DNA from: Bacilli bacterium
GTDB lineage: Bacteria; Bacillota_I; Bacilli_A; RF39; UBA660
Assembly (NCBI GenBank): GCA_017484205.1
Contig: JAFUTO010000001.1
Coordinates: 1-55,686, forward strand
DNA length: 55,686 bases
Direction of reading: 5' to 3'
Position 1 is the first letter of the stretch. Every line of letters starts with the position of its first letter. A model generated the notes under the pieces. It was given only the letters and a program-made list of their open reading frames with translations, had not been told where the DNA came from and did not search any database. Positions 18,449 through 27,200 of this stretch are shown here, in pieces. A program made the position numbers and the translations under genes.

Positions 18449-19552
18449 ATGAAAAGATTAGAAAGTAATCCAAAACAAGATGGATATAGAATGCCAGGTG
18501 AATTTGAAAAACATTCTGGAACATATATTATTTGGCCTGAAAGACCAGATAATTGGAGAAATGGTGGTAAACCAGCTCAAGAGGTATTTGTTAATGTAGC
18601 TAAAGTTATTGGTAAATATGAACCTGTAACTATGATTGTTAGTAAGGCTCAATATGCTAATGCTAGACAAATGTTACCTGATTATGTAAGAGTTGTTGAA
18701 ATGAGTAACAATGATTCATGGGTACGTGATTGTGGTGCTACATTCGTAGTAGATGATAAAGGAAATAAACGTGCTGTAGATTGGTCATTTAATGCTTGGG
18801 GAGGATTAGTAGATGGTCTTTATTTTCCTTGGGATGATGATGATAAAATAGCTCAAAAAATGTGCGAATTAGAAGGCACAGATAGATATCGTCTAGATGA
18901 CTTTATCTTAGAAGGTGGTTCTATTCATGTAGATGGTGAAGGAACTGCAATGGTAACAGCTGAATGTTTATTATCTGAAGGACGTAATTCACACTTAACT
19001 AAAGAAGAAATAGAAAAAGTATTGTGTGATTACTTAAATGTTGAAAAAGTATTATGGATTCCAAGAGGAATTTATAATGATGAAACTAATGGTCATGTTG
19101 ATAATATGTGCAATTTTGTAAGACCAGGTGTAGTAGTACTTGCTTGGACTAACGATGAAAATGATCCTCAATATGAAAGAAGTTTAGAGGCTTATAATTA
19201 TCTAATTAATGAAACAGATGCTAAGGGTAGAAAATTAGAAGTGCATAAACTTTTAACCCCATCTCCAATTTTAATTACAGCAGAAGAATCTAAAGGTGTT
19301 GATGCTGTAGATGGTACATTACCAAGACAAGAAGGAGATAGAATGGCAGCTTCTTATGTAAATTACTATACAGGAAATGGATTTATAGCTTTACCTGTAT
19401 TTGGTGATCCAAATGATGAGAATGCTGTTAAAGTATTAGGTGAATTATATCCAGATAGAAAGATAGAAACAGTATATGCTAGAGAAATCTTACTAGGCGG
19501 AGGAAATATTCATTGTATTACTCAACAAGTACCAGCAGGTGAAAAGAAATAG
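18449..19552 (+). CDS. aguA: Agmatine deiminase
   Basis: 367 residues. Guanidine-deiminase fold with [22 protein letters not shown] at the start, [14 protein letters not shown] (the Asp substrate ligand), [26 protein letters not shown] (catalytic His/Asp) and [12 protein letters not shown] near the end, whose Cys is the nucleophile. Converts agmatine to N-carbamoylputrescine and ammonia. Third gene of the agmatine cluster. A terminator follows, separating it from carbamate kinase. Confidence 0.96.
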   Translation: MKRLESNPKQDGYRMPGEFEKHSGTYIIWPERPDNWRNGGKPAQEVFVNVAKVIGKYEPVTMIVSKAQYANARQMLPDYVRVVEMSNNDSWVRDCGATFVVDDKGNKRAVDWSFNAWGGLVDGLYFPWDDDDKIAQKMCELEGTDRYRLDDFILEGGSIHVDGEGTAMVTAECLLSEGRNSHLTKEEIEKVLCDYLNVEKVLWIPRGIYNDETNGHVDNMCNFVRPGVVVLAWTNDENDPQYERSLEAYNYLINETDAKGRKLEVHKLLTPSPILITAEESKGVDAVDGTLPRQEGDRMAASYVNYYTGNGFIALPVFGDPNDENAVKVLGELYPDRKIETVYAREILLGGGNIHCITQQVPAGEKK

Positions 19553-19555
19553 TAA

Positions 19556-19582
19556 AGAGAGAAGTTAAAACTTCTCTTTTTA
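19556..19582 (+). terminator. Terminator between aguA and carbamate kinase
   Basis: AGAGAAGTT (19558-19566) with AACTTCTCT (19569-19577), then T-run. Probably leaky or regulatory, because the pathway continues in the next gene. Confidence 0.85.
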
Positions 19583-19583
19583 A

Positions 19584-19612
19584 TTGAATCAGTATTTTTA
19601 TTATGTTATACT
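19584..19612 (+). promoter_or_regulatory. Promoter of carbamate kinase
   Basis: TTGAAT (19584-19589), 17 bp, TGTTATACT with TATACT at 19607-19612. It gives the last pathway gene its own start signal. Confidence 0.7.
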
Positions 19613-19630
19613 TAAAATAGAGGTGAATAT

Positions 19631-20572
19631 ATGAAAAAAATAGTAATTGCTTTAGGTGGAAATGCTTTAGGAAATAATTCAAGTGAACAATTAAATTTAT
19701 TGGAACATGTTGCAGAAATAATTGTAGATTTAGTTAAAGGTGGTAATAAAATAGTTTTAACACATGGAAATGGACCACAAGTTGGTATGATTTTACTTGC
19801 AATGGATTATTCATCCAATGGAGAAGTAAAAACTCCACCAATGCCTTTTCCTGAGTGTGGAAGTATGAGTCAGGGGTATATAGGATATCAGTTACAACAA
19901 TGTTTACAGGATGAACTAGAAAGACAAAAGATTAAAAAGGACTGTGCAACTTTGATAACACAAGTATTAGTTGATCCGAAAGATCCTGCATTTGATAATC
20001 CAACTAAACCTATAGGAATGTTTTATAGTGAGGAAGAAGCTAAAAAGATTGCAAAAGAAAAAGGGTATCAATTTGTAGAAGATTCAGGTAGAGGTTATAG
20101 AAGAGTAGTCGCGTCTCCAAAACCAATTGATATAGTTGAAAAAAGAGTTATAAAAGAGTTAGTTGATAATAACAATATTGTAATAGCTGTTGGTGGTGGT
20201 GGAATACCTGTTATTAAAGAGGATAAAATAAAATTACTAGAAGGTGTTGAAGCAGTTATAGATAAAGATCGTTCAGCTGCATTACTTGCCAAAGAGTTAG
20301 ATGCAGATATATTACTTATATTAACTGCTGTTGATAAAGTATATATAAATTATAATAAAAAAGATATGAAAGCTTTAGATAGTTTAACAGTAGAAGAAGC
20401 AAAAGCATATATTGAAGAAGGTCATTTCGCGAAGGGAAGCATGTTACCTAAGATAGAAGCATGTTTAGAGTTTGTAGAAGGTAATCCATCTAAGAAAGCT
20501 ATTATAGGTTCTTTAGAAAAAGCATCAGATGCGATTAAGGGTACATCAGGAACAATAATTAAAGAAAAATAG
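19631..20572 (+). CDS. arcC: Carbamate kinase
   Basis: 313 residues. Amino-acid-kinase fold: KIVIALGGNALGNN at the start, THGNGPQVGM, VVASPKPIDIVEKRVIK, AVGGGGIPVI, and ILLILTAVDKVYINY. Transfers phosphate from carbamoyl phosphate to ADP, giving ATP, ammonia and CO2. Here it ends the agmatine route (could also be named aguC by context; an arginine-deiminase role is not supported because arcA/arcB are absent). Ribosome-binding site GAGGTG. Confidence 0.93.
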   Translation: MKKIVIALGGNALGNNSSEQLNLLEHVAEIIVDLVKGGNKIVLTHGNGPQVGMILLAMDYSSNGEVKTPPMPFPECGSMSQGYIGYQLQQCLQDELERQKIKKDCATLITQVLVDPKDPAFDNPTKPIGMFYSEEEAKKIAKEKGYQFVEDSGRGYRRVVASPKPIDIVEKRVIKELVDNNNIVIAVGGGGIPVIKEDKIKLLEGVEAVIDKDRSAALLAKELDADILLILTAVDKVYINYNKKDMKALDSLTVEEAKAYIEEGHFAKGSMLPKIEACLEFVEGNPSKKAIIGSLEKASDAIKGTSGTIIKEK

Positions 20573-20591
20573 GATATTAAATATCCTTTTT
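20571..20591 (+). terminator. Terminator of carbamate kinase
   Basis: AGGATATT (20571-20578) with AATATCCTT (20580-20587) and T-run. The stop codon TAG overlaps the left arm. Confidence 0.85.
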
Positions 20592-20646
20592 AATTTGACT
20601 TTTGTTTTTATTTAGTTTAATATATTGGTCAAGTAAGGGGGATGTT

Positions 20647-21042
20647 ATGAGAAAATATTATAGAGTAGGGTTAGAAGATAATGTAAAACCTAAGAGAATA
20701 ATAAATTATAAAAGGGCATATCGCACACAATCAATTATAGATTCTTCATATTTAATATTAGGTGAATATAAAAAAATATTTCCTATATATGGTGTAATGG
20801 AAGATTCTATATTAACAGAACTTACGACAGGTATTCCATTATCCGATGATAGTTTTTATGTAACTAATAATAAAAATAGTATGAAATGTAAAGTAGTGGA
20901 AGAAGTAGATATATTAGAAGTAAAAAATAATATGATTCAAATATCCAAATCAGGATACATGAAAGAATATAGAAAGTTAATTGAAAAGACATATAATATT
21001 CAACAAGTAAAAGAACTAAGAGAAAAGATTAAAAAGATATGA
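20647..21042 (+). CDS. Unknown protein, first of a related pair
   Basis: 131 residues from ATG 20647, preceded by AAGGGGG; the longer TTG-initiated frame lacks a site. No signal or membrane helix. Contains DSILTELTTGIPLSDDSFYV, which resembles the motif NGLFNELVTGLPAANRCYL in the next gene, followed in both by a charged helical C-terminus. I do not recognise a family. It overlaps the next gene by four bases (ATGA), so the two are coexpressed. The promoter region has a TTTAATATAT-type -10 only. Confidence 0.6.
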   Translation: MRKYYRVGLEDNVKPKRIINYKRAYRTQSIIDSSYLILGEYKKIFPIYGVMEDSILTELTTGIPLSDDSFYVTNNKNSMKCKVVEEVDILEVKNNMIQISKSGYMKEYRKLIEKTYNIQQVKELREKIKKI

Positions 21043-21566
21043 AAGGAAAAAATAAAGTGTTTGGTAGAAAAGAGAAAGAAGCAAAAGAAGAAGTTAAATA
21101 CTATAGATGTTCGAGTATTTTAGCAGGTGTTGATAAAACTTATGATGGTGTTTATGTTGGTCCAAATAAAGAAAAATTAGATGTTTATATAGTGTCTAGT
21201 AATGGACTATTTAATGAATTAGTAACAGGATTACCTGCTGCAAATAGGTGCTATTTAAGAGATAAAGAAGATTGTTTGATTGCATCAAAAAAATTTTCTG
21301 TATGTACTGAGAAACCAATGTATGGCTCATGGGAGTGGCCTCAATATCTTGTTTCTAAATCAGAAGTAGCTGAGTTTCTTTTAAAATTAGAAAGAGAAAA
21401 TCTTGTTAAAGAATATAAAGATGCTATATATGAGATAAATAATGCACAATGTAAGGCAGCAATGGAACAACTTCTAAAAATTTTAAAGGAAGAAGAAGAA
21501 AAACAATTTTATGATGACCATGCAGATGATATAATTAGTGGATTTACACGTAAATATAAAAGATAA
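21039..21566 (+). CDS. Unknown protein, second of a related pair
   Basis: 175 residues, Lys/Glu-rich at both ends, no signal peptide. The middle (RCSSILAGVDKTYDGVYVGP, NELVTGLPAANRCYL) shares the ELxTGxP motif and general layout with the upstream gene. The C-terminal 60 residues are predicted alpha-helical and charged. Possibly a diverged duplicate or two partners of one complex (inference). Function unknown. Confidence 0.6.
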   Translation: MKGKNKVFGRKEKEAKEEVKYYRCSSILAGVDKTYDGVYVGPNKEKLDVYIVSSNGLFNELVTGLPAANRCYLRDKEDCLIASKKFSVCTEKPMYGSWEWPQYLVSKSEVAEFLLKLERENLVKEYKDAIYEINNAQCKAAMEQLLKILKEEEEKQFYDDHADDIISGFTRKYKR

Positions 21567-21589
21567 TACCATAATATGGTATTTTTTTT
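21565..21589 (+). terminator. Terminator after the unknown pair
   Basis: AATACCATA (21565-21573) with TATGGTATT, then eight T. Overlaps the stop codon. Confidence 0.85.
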
Positions 21590-21622
21590 ATTCTTTTTAA
21601 ATATAATTAGTTGGGTGATAAT

Positions 21623-22399
21623 GTGGATTTTAAAATAGGCGATATAGTAACACGTAAATCACATCATAATGATATGACATTTATTATAACTGATATTGAT
21701 AATAATACATGTTATTTAAAAGGTGTTAATATTAGGTTAGAAGCTGATGCTTTAATAGATGATTTAGAAAAATATGATGGTGATGATACTGAAGAAAAAG
21801 AATTTGAAGAAAGACTAAAACCAGAAGATTTAAACAGAGATGATTACTTTTACCTACCTGGTAAAATACTACATATTGATGCTGATCCTGATTATTTGAA
21901 AAGATGTTTAGATTATTATGAAAAGATGAATATATGGGCGAAAGGGATTAAAGAGAAGGAAGAAAATATTAAAGTTCATATTAAAGATTGGATTAATGAA
22001 TATAATCCTAATATTGTTGTTATAACAGGACATGATGCTTATTATAAGAAAAAAGGTAGTACTAGTGATATAAAAGCTTATAAAAATAGTATGAATTTTA
22101 TAGATGCCATTAAAGAAGCCAGGAAAGTAGAGAAAAGTCATGATAAATTAATCATCATCGCGGGTGCTTGCCAATCTGATTATGAAGATTTGATTAAAGC
22201 AGGTGCCAACTTCGCGTCAAGTCCTAAAAGAATTAATATACATGCTCTAGATCCAGCTATTGTAGCTAGTAAGATGAGCCTATCTGATGTAGGTACTGAT
22301 ATAGATTTAAAGTCTATATTGGAAAGTACTAAATATGGTAGTTCAGGTATGGGTGGAGTTAAAACAAAAGGCACTATGTATATAGGTTACCCTAGATAG
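21623..22399 (+). CDS. yabG: Sporulation-specific protease YabG
   Basis: 258 residues from GTG 21623, giving MDFKIGDIVTRKS, which matches the usual YabG start (M-x-F-x-I-G-D). GGGTGAT lies just upstream, and the TTG at 21611 would remove that site. PGKILHIDADPDYLKRCLDYYEK is a strong family signature. The conserved His (VVITGHDAYYKK) and Cys (IIAGACQSDYEDLIKAGANFASSPKRINIHALDP, shown only in part here) correspond to catalytic residues proposed for YabG. It processes spore-coat proteins late in sporulation. yabG-veg is the same order as in Bacillus subtilis. Confidence 0.93.
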   Translation: MDFKIGDIVTRKSHHNDMTFIITDIDNNTCYLKGVNIRLEADALIDDLEKYDGDDTEEKEFEERLKPEDLNRDDYFYLPGKILHIDADPDYLKRCLDYYEKMNIWAKGIKEKEENIKVHIKDWINEYNPNIVVITGHDAYYKKKGSTSDIKAYKNSMNFIDAIKEARKVEKSHDKLIIIAGACQSDYEDLIKAGANFASSPKRINIHALDPAIVASKMSLSDVGTDIDLKSILESTKYGSSGMGGVKTKGTMYIGYPR

Positions 22400-22408
22400 G
22401 AGAATAAA

Positions 22409-22624
22409 ATGATAATATCAAAGATAAGAGAAGATTTAAAAAGTCATATAGGTGATACAGCAACTATAAGGTATAATTTAGGAAGAAATAAATATGAAAG
22501 TTATGAAGTTAAAATAGATAAAACGTATGAACATGTTTTTTTAGTTAAATTAAAAGATAGGGAAGAAACTAAATCTTTCACTTATACAGATGTAATGACT
22601 AAGATGGTTAAAATAACTTATTAG
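22409..22624 (+). CDS. veg: Veg family protein
   Basis: 71 residues. Small protein with IREDLKSHIGDTATIRYNLGRNK and the C-terminal FTYTDVMTKMVKITY, which parallels the YSYADILTETVEL ending of B. subtilis Veg. Veg promotes biofilm gene expression in B. subtilis, but its molecular action is not settled. Nine bases after yabG, with AGGAG; same neighbour relation as in Bacillus. The sspF gene that follows veg in Bacillus is missing here. Confidence 0.88.
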   Translation: MIISKIREDLKSHIGDTATIRYNLGRNKYESYEVKIDKTYEHVFLVKLKDREETKSFTYTDVMTKMVKITY

Positions 22625-22627
22625 TAC

Positions 22628-22656
22628 TTGCAACTTAAAAATTATTGTAGTATACT
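22628..22656 (+). promoter_or_regulatory. spoVG promoter
   Basis: TTGCAA (22628-22633), 17 bp, TATACT (22651-22656). The -10 lies in the left arm of a perfect 25-bp palindrome (see next entry). Confidence 0.7.
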
Positions 22657-22670
22657 TAAAGTATACTACA
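22646..22670. promoter_or_regulatory. Perfect palindrome over the spoVG promoter
   Basis: Two 12-bp arms, TGTAGTATACTT (22646-22657) and AAGTATACTACA (22659-22670), around one central A. It covers the -10 box and the transcription start, 16 bp before the spoVG ATG. It has no T-run, so it does not look like a terminator. It is either an operator for a dimeric repressor or, if the start lies upstream, a 5' mRNA stem. Confidence 0.6.
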
Positions 22671-22686
22671 GGAAGGAGAATGTTGT

Positions 22687-22944
22687 ATGGAAATTACATC
22701 AGTTACAATCAGAAAGGTTGAAAAAGAAGATTCAAGAATGAGAGGAATTGCATCTGTATTATTAGATGATTGCTTTGCAATTCACGATATCAGAATTATT
22801 GAAGGAGATAACGGATTATTCGTTGCAATGCCTAGTAGAAAGACTAGCGTTGGTGAATATAGAGATATAGCTCATCCAATCAATCCTGAAACAAGAAAAA
22901 TGTTTGAAGATAAAGTTCTTGATGCTTATAATAATGCTGAATAA
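22687..22944 (+). CDS. spoVG: Regulator SpoVG
   Basis: 85 residues, complete. EITSVTIRKVEKEDSRMRGIASV, LDDCFAIHDIRIIEGDNGLF and AMPSRKTSVGEYRDIAHPI are near-universal SpoVG sequence. SpoVG is a small dimeric nucleic-acid-binding regulator of sporulation, cell division and virulence genes in Bacillota. GGAAGGAG lies ahead of the ATG. The promoter is overlapped by the palindrome described above. Confidence 0.96.
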   Translation: MEITSVTIRKVEKEDSRMRGIASVLLDDCFAIHDIRIIEGDNGLFVAMPSRKTSVGEYRDIAHPINPETRKMFEDKVLDAYNNAE

Positions 22945-22967
22945 GAGTAGAAATACTCTTTTTTTCT
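22943..22967 (+). terminator. spoVG terminator
   Basis: AAGAGTA (22943-22949), loop, TACTCTT (22954-22960), T-run. Confidence 0.85.
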
Positions 22968-23027
22968 TGTTGTATTTTAATATATTTTGATTTATAATTA
23001 ATATGTAATGATAAAGGAGTGTGTAGT

Positions 23028-24002
23028 ATGGGTAAAAAAGTTGATAAGAAAAAGAAAACAGAAAATAATGTTGATGAAATAAAGAATGATCCTGCCTTTG
23101 ATTCACTAAGATATACTACTAAAATTTCAGTAGAAGATGTAGCCTCAGCCGCAAATGCATTACAAAGAAATGAAGAACTTGAAAAAAATGGTAAAGGTGG
23201 ATTAATAGTATTAATATTAATTGTAGTTATATTAGGTTTAGTAGGATATATAGGATATGATAAATTATTTGTATCAAAGCAAAATAATAATAAACCAAAA
23301 GAAGTAGAAAATAATAAAGAAGTGGAACCAATAAAAACTAATGATAAAGTAGAAGAATCAGAATTAACTGATGATGATATAAAAAAAGAAGTTAGTTCCA
23401 AAGTTAGTATGATATTATCTGGTGGTAATAGCAGAGCAGTAGATATAGATTCAGTTAAAGTTGATATTGATTATCTAGATAGTTTAAACGATTATAATCC
23501 AACAACTGATAAAAAACTAGAAATTGTTTTATATAATAATTTAGAAAAATTTACTAAGATTACTGAAAATGATATAGAAAGAATAAAACCTATTTTTGAA
23601 ATAGTATTTGATGGAGAAGGAGATATAAATAGATTTATTAATTCTAATGAAACAATAATAGATAGTAGTATAATTGAAAATGCATATACTGAATTATTTG
23701 GAACAAAACCAGTTAATAAAAGTATTACAGGTTGTTCAAATTACTACTATAGTGCTTCTACTAATATCTATTTACATAATGAAACTTGTAGAGGTTCAGG
23801 ATATAATACAATTACATATTATAAAAATAAGTATACACAAAAAGGTAATAATGTGTATGTATATGTAAGTATTAAAGCTAATGAAGAATTAGATGAAGAA
23901 ATAGTAAAAAATAATTATTTAGAATATGAACAATACAAATTTGTATTTGAAAAGAGTAGTAATGGAACATATTCATATAAAACAACAGAAAAATTAATAT
24001 AA
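23028..24002 (+). CDS. Membrane-anchored protein, GYIGYDK family
   Basis: 324 residues from ATG 23028; AAAGGAG is eight bases before it and the GTG at 23019 overlaps that site. An N-terminal cytoplasmic segment of about 55 residues is followed by one helix (GGLIVLILIVVILGLVGYIG) and a large extracellular domain, with a Glu/Lys-rich linker first. Two Cys (ITGCSNYYYS, HNETCRGSGY) could form a disulfide. The helix end GYIGYDK matches the protein that begins at 55553, so the genome holds a family of them. Function unknown. Confidence 0.65.
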   Translation: MGKKVDKKKKTENNVDEIKNDPAFDSLRYTTKISVEDVASAANALQRNEELEKNGKGGLIVLILIVVILGLVGYIGYDKLFVSKQNNNKPKEVENNKEVEPIKTNDKVEESELTDDDIKKEVSSKVSMILSGGNSRAVDIDSVKVDIDYLDSLNDYNPTTDKKLEIVLYNNLEKFTKITENDIERIKPIFEIVFDGEGDINRFINSNETIIDSSIIENAYTELFGTKPVNKSITGCSNYYYSASTNIYLHNETCRGSGYNTITYYKNKYTQKGNNVYVYVSIKANEELDEEIVKNNYLEYEQYKFVFEKSSNGTYSYKTTEKLI

Positions 24003-24003
24003 G

Positions 24004-24026
24004 AAATGGTTTAGAACCATTTTTTA
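24004..24026 (+). terminator. Terminator before polC
   Basis: AAATGGTT (24004-24011), TAG-like loop, AACCATTTT, then T-rich. The remaining 190 bp to polC are AT-rich. I see no clear promoter there besides TATTATATATATT just before the ribosome-binding site. Confidence 0.8.
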
Positions 24027-24220
24027 TTTACTTAAATGTTTTATTATTGATATGTCAAATACTAATTTATCTATTAGTGAAGTCATTAGGCAAATTAGAA
24101 ATATTATTTAAAAATTATGTCAATTAAAGATTTAATTCTTAAATAAAAAATCAAACTTTTTTTCGTATGTTCGCTTGTTTCTGATTTTTAGGTATGTTAT
24201 TATATATATTAGGTGGTAGT

Positions 24221-27200
24221 ATGGATAATAATTTAGCAAAATTACTTGATAAAATAGAAATAACGGAAGATAATAAAACATATTATAAAAATGCTATATT
24301 ATCCAAAGTATTATGTAATAAATTAGATAATAATTACTGTTTTGTTATAAATATAGATAAGATGTTACCTGTAGATATTTATGATGAATTTATAACAAAA
24401 TTAGAAAGTACTTATAGTAATTATAATAGTGTAATTGCTTCTTTTAATGTTAAAGAAATAGATAAGAATATGATAGGTGAATATTATAAATATTTATTAA
24501 CTAAATATAGTAAGAAACATCCATTAATAGATTTATTTAGTGAAAACAAATTGGAGTATAATGATAATTTAACTATAGAAGTAGATAATACTACAGAGAA
24601 AACAAAATTAGAAACAGTTATACCTAACTTAACTAAAGATTTAATGCATATAGGATTTGGAAAAATTAAAATAGATATTGTTATTAATGATGAATATAGC
24701 AGGAAATTTGATGAAGAAATTAAAAAAGAACTAGATAGAACTTATGATATACCCAAAGTAGAAGTTAAAGAAAATAGACAGTTTAAATTTACTAAAGGTA
24801 TGCATAGAAGAGGTAAAACAGAAGAAGGATGTATTTTAGGTAAACATATAGAAGGACATATTGATACTATAAGTAGTATTCAAGATGAAGAGGATACAGT
24901 AACTATTGAAGCTACTATTTTTGGCATGGATGTTGTTGAAGTAAAAGGTGGACTTAAAATAGCTACTATAAAATTAACTGATTATACAGATAGTATGTAT
25001 ATGAAAATGTTTGCTAGGACTGATGATCAATATGAGACAATATTAAAGTTAAAAGAAGGAAAATGGTATAGATTAAGAGGATATATAAAATATGATGAAT
25101 ATGCTCATGAATTAGTATTTAATCCTAGAGATATCGAAGAAATAGAAAAAGTTATAGATAAGAGAAAAGATGAAGAAGATAAAAAACGTGTTGAACTTCA
25201 CGCACATACAATGATGAGTCAAATGGATGGGGTATGTGATGAAGTTGCATTAGTTAAAAAAGCAATTGAATTTGGACATCCTGGTATAGCTATTACAGAT
25301 CATGATTGTTGTCAAGCATTTCCTCATGTATTTGGTGAAGTAACAGGATATAATAAAGGATTAAAAAAAGCGGCTAAGGCTAAAGTAGAAGAAATTCAAG
25401 CTAAAATAGATGAAGCAAAGAAAAATAATGAAGATACTTTAGAGTTAGAACAAGAATTAGAAAGTGCCAAAGAAGAACAAAAGAATTTAAAATTTTTTAA
25501 AGCAATATATGGAACTGAAATAGAGATGACAGAATCTACATTAAATGTATGTTATAATCCAAATGATGCTTTAATAGATGGTAATACATATGTTATATTC
25601 GATACTGAAACAACAGGATTTAATCCAGGATTAGGAGACTCTATGATTGAAATAGGTGGAGTCAAAATCAAAGATGGTGAAATATTAGATCGTTTTGATG
25701 AATTAATTAATCCAGGTCATCATATTGATGAGGCTATCACAGCTGTAACAGAAATATCAGATGAAGATGTAAAAGATGCCAAAAATGAAGAAGAAGTAAC
25801 TAAGATGTTTAAAGAATGGATTGGTGATTTACCACTAGTTGCGCACAACGCGACATTTGATAAAAATATGTTAGATATGGCATATTATAAATATAATTTA
25901 GGTGAACTAAAAAATCCAATTATAGATACATTAATGTTATCTAGAGTAATAAATAGAGATCTAAAAAAACATAGTTTAAAAGCGTTAGGTAAATTTTATG
26001 GTGTAGATACTGGTGAGGCTGATGAAGATGAAGAGGCTACATCAAGTAATACTAGTGTTAAACTAGATGATAGGGCTAAAAATAGTATTAAAGATATAAT
26101 TGTTAATGGAGAATCTGTACTTGTATCTGATGACAAAGATTCATATATTCGTATGAAACATTTAGCCAGTAAAAGTGAAAAAGCTAATGTTGAAATATTA
26201 TTATTAGATGGCAATAAGATAGAAGAAGAAGTATCTTTGCACCCAGCTATGAATGAGATAGATATTTCATATAATCCATTAGATAGTGTAAGAATTAATG
26301 TTTATGTCGGAGTACACCATGGTGCTGATGTCGATTCAGAAAATACAGGATATATATTTATTAAAATGCTAAGACAAATAAGTGGTATTAAGGCATTAAA
26401 TGATTTAAATAATCTAGGATTGCTAGAAGATACAATATTTACAAACGATCGTAAACTACAAGATAAAATTGACACACTATGTACATATAAAAACTATATA
26501 AGACCGTTAGGCGAAGATGAAGAAGTAGCTGATGATAGATATCCATTTATTAAATTTAATAATAAAAAATTTGTATGGAAATATGAATGGTGTCATAATG
26601 ACTATCTACAAATGTATGAAAATATTCCAGGTAAGACGTTTACAGAGAATATAGCTAATATATATTCAAGAGGTTCTCATGTAACCTTCCTAGCTAAAGA
26701 TCATAAAGGACTTAAAAATTTATTCAAGATAGTTAGTTATGCTAATAGTAACTTTTTAGAGAGAAATGCTAGAATACCAAGAAGATTAATAGAAGAAAAT
26801 AGGGATGGTTTACTTATTGGGTCAGCATGTTTAAGTGGTGAAATTTTTGATAAAGCACTAACAAGAACAGAAGAAGATTTATGTGCAGCTATGGAATTTT
26901 ATGATTACATAGAAGTACAACCACTAGAAAACTATAGACATTTACTTAGAAGACATGATATCAATAATGAAGAAGCTTTAGAAAATGCTATTAAGAAAAT
27001 AATTAAATGTGCTAAAAAGATGAATAAACTTATTGTAGCTACGGGTGATGTACATAATATAGAACCTGAAGATTTAATATCTAGAGAAATTATCGTAAAT
27101 CAAAATGTTCCAGGTAAAGGTAGACATATATTAGCTAAATATTTAAGAGGTGAATCTAAATATAATCCTAATATAGTTAATATAGATAAACTATTAAAAC

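Noticed and set aside
24051..24110. 19-codon ORF before polC
   Set aside because: No ribosome-binding site and no conserved feature.
24160..24180. LexA-like site (CGTATGTTCG) upstream of polC
   Set aside because: Only the right half-site fits; about 9 of 14 positions match the ideal site, too weak in AT-rich DNA.
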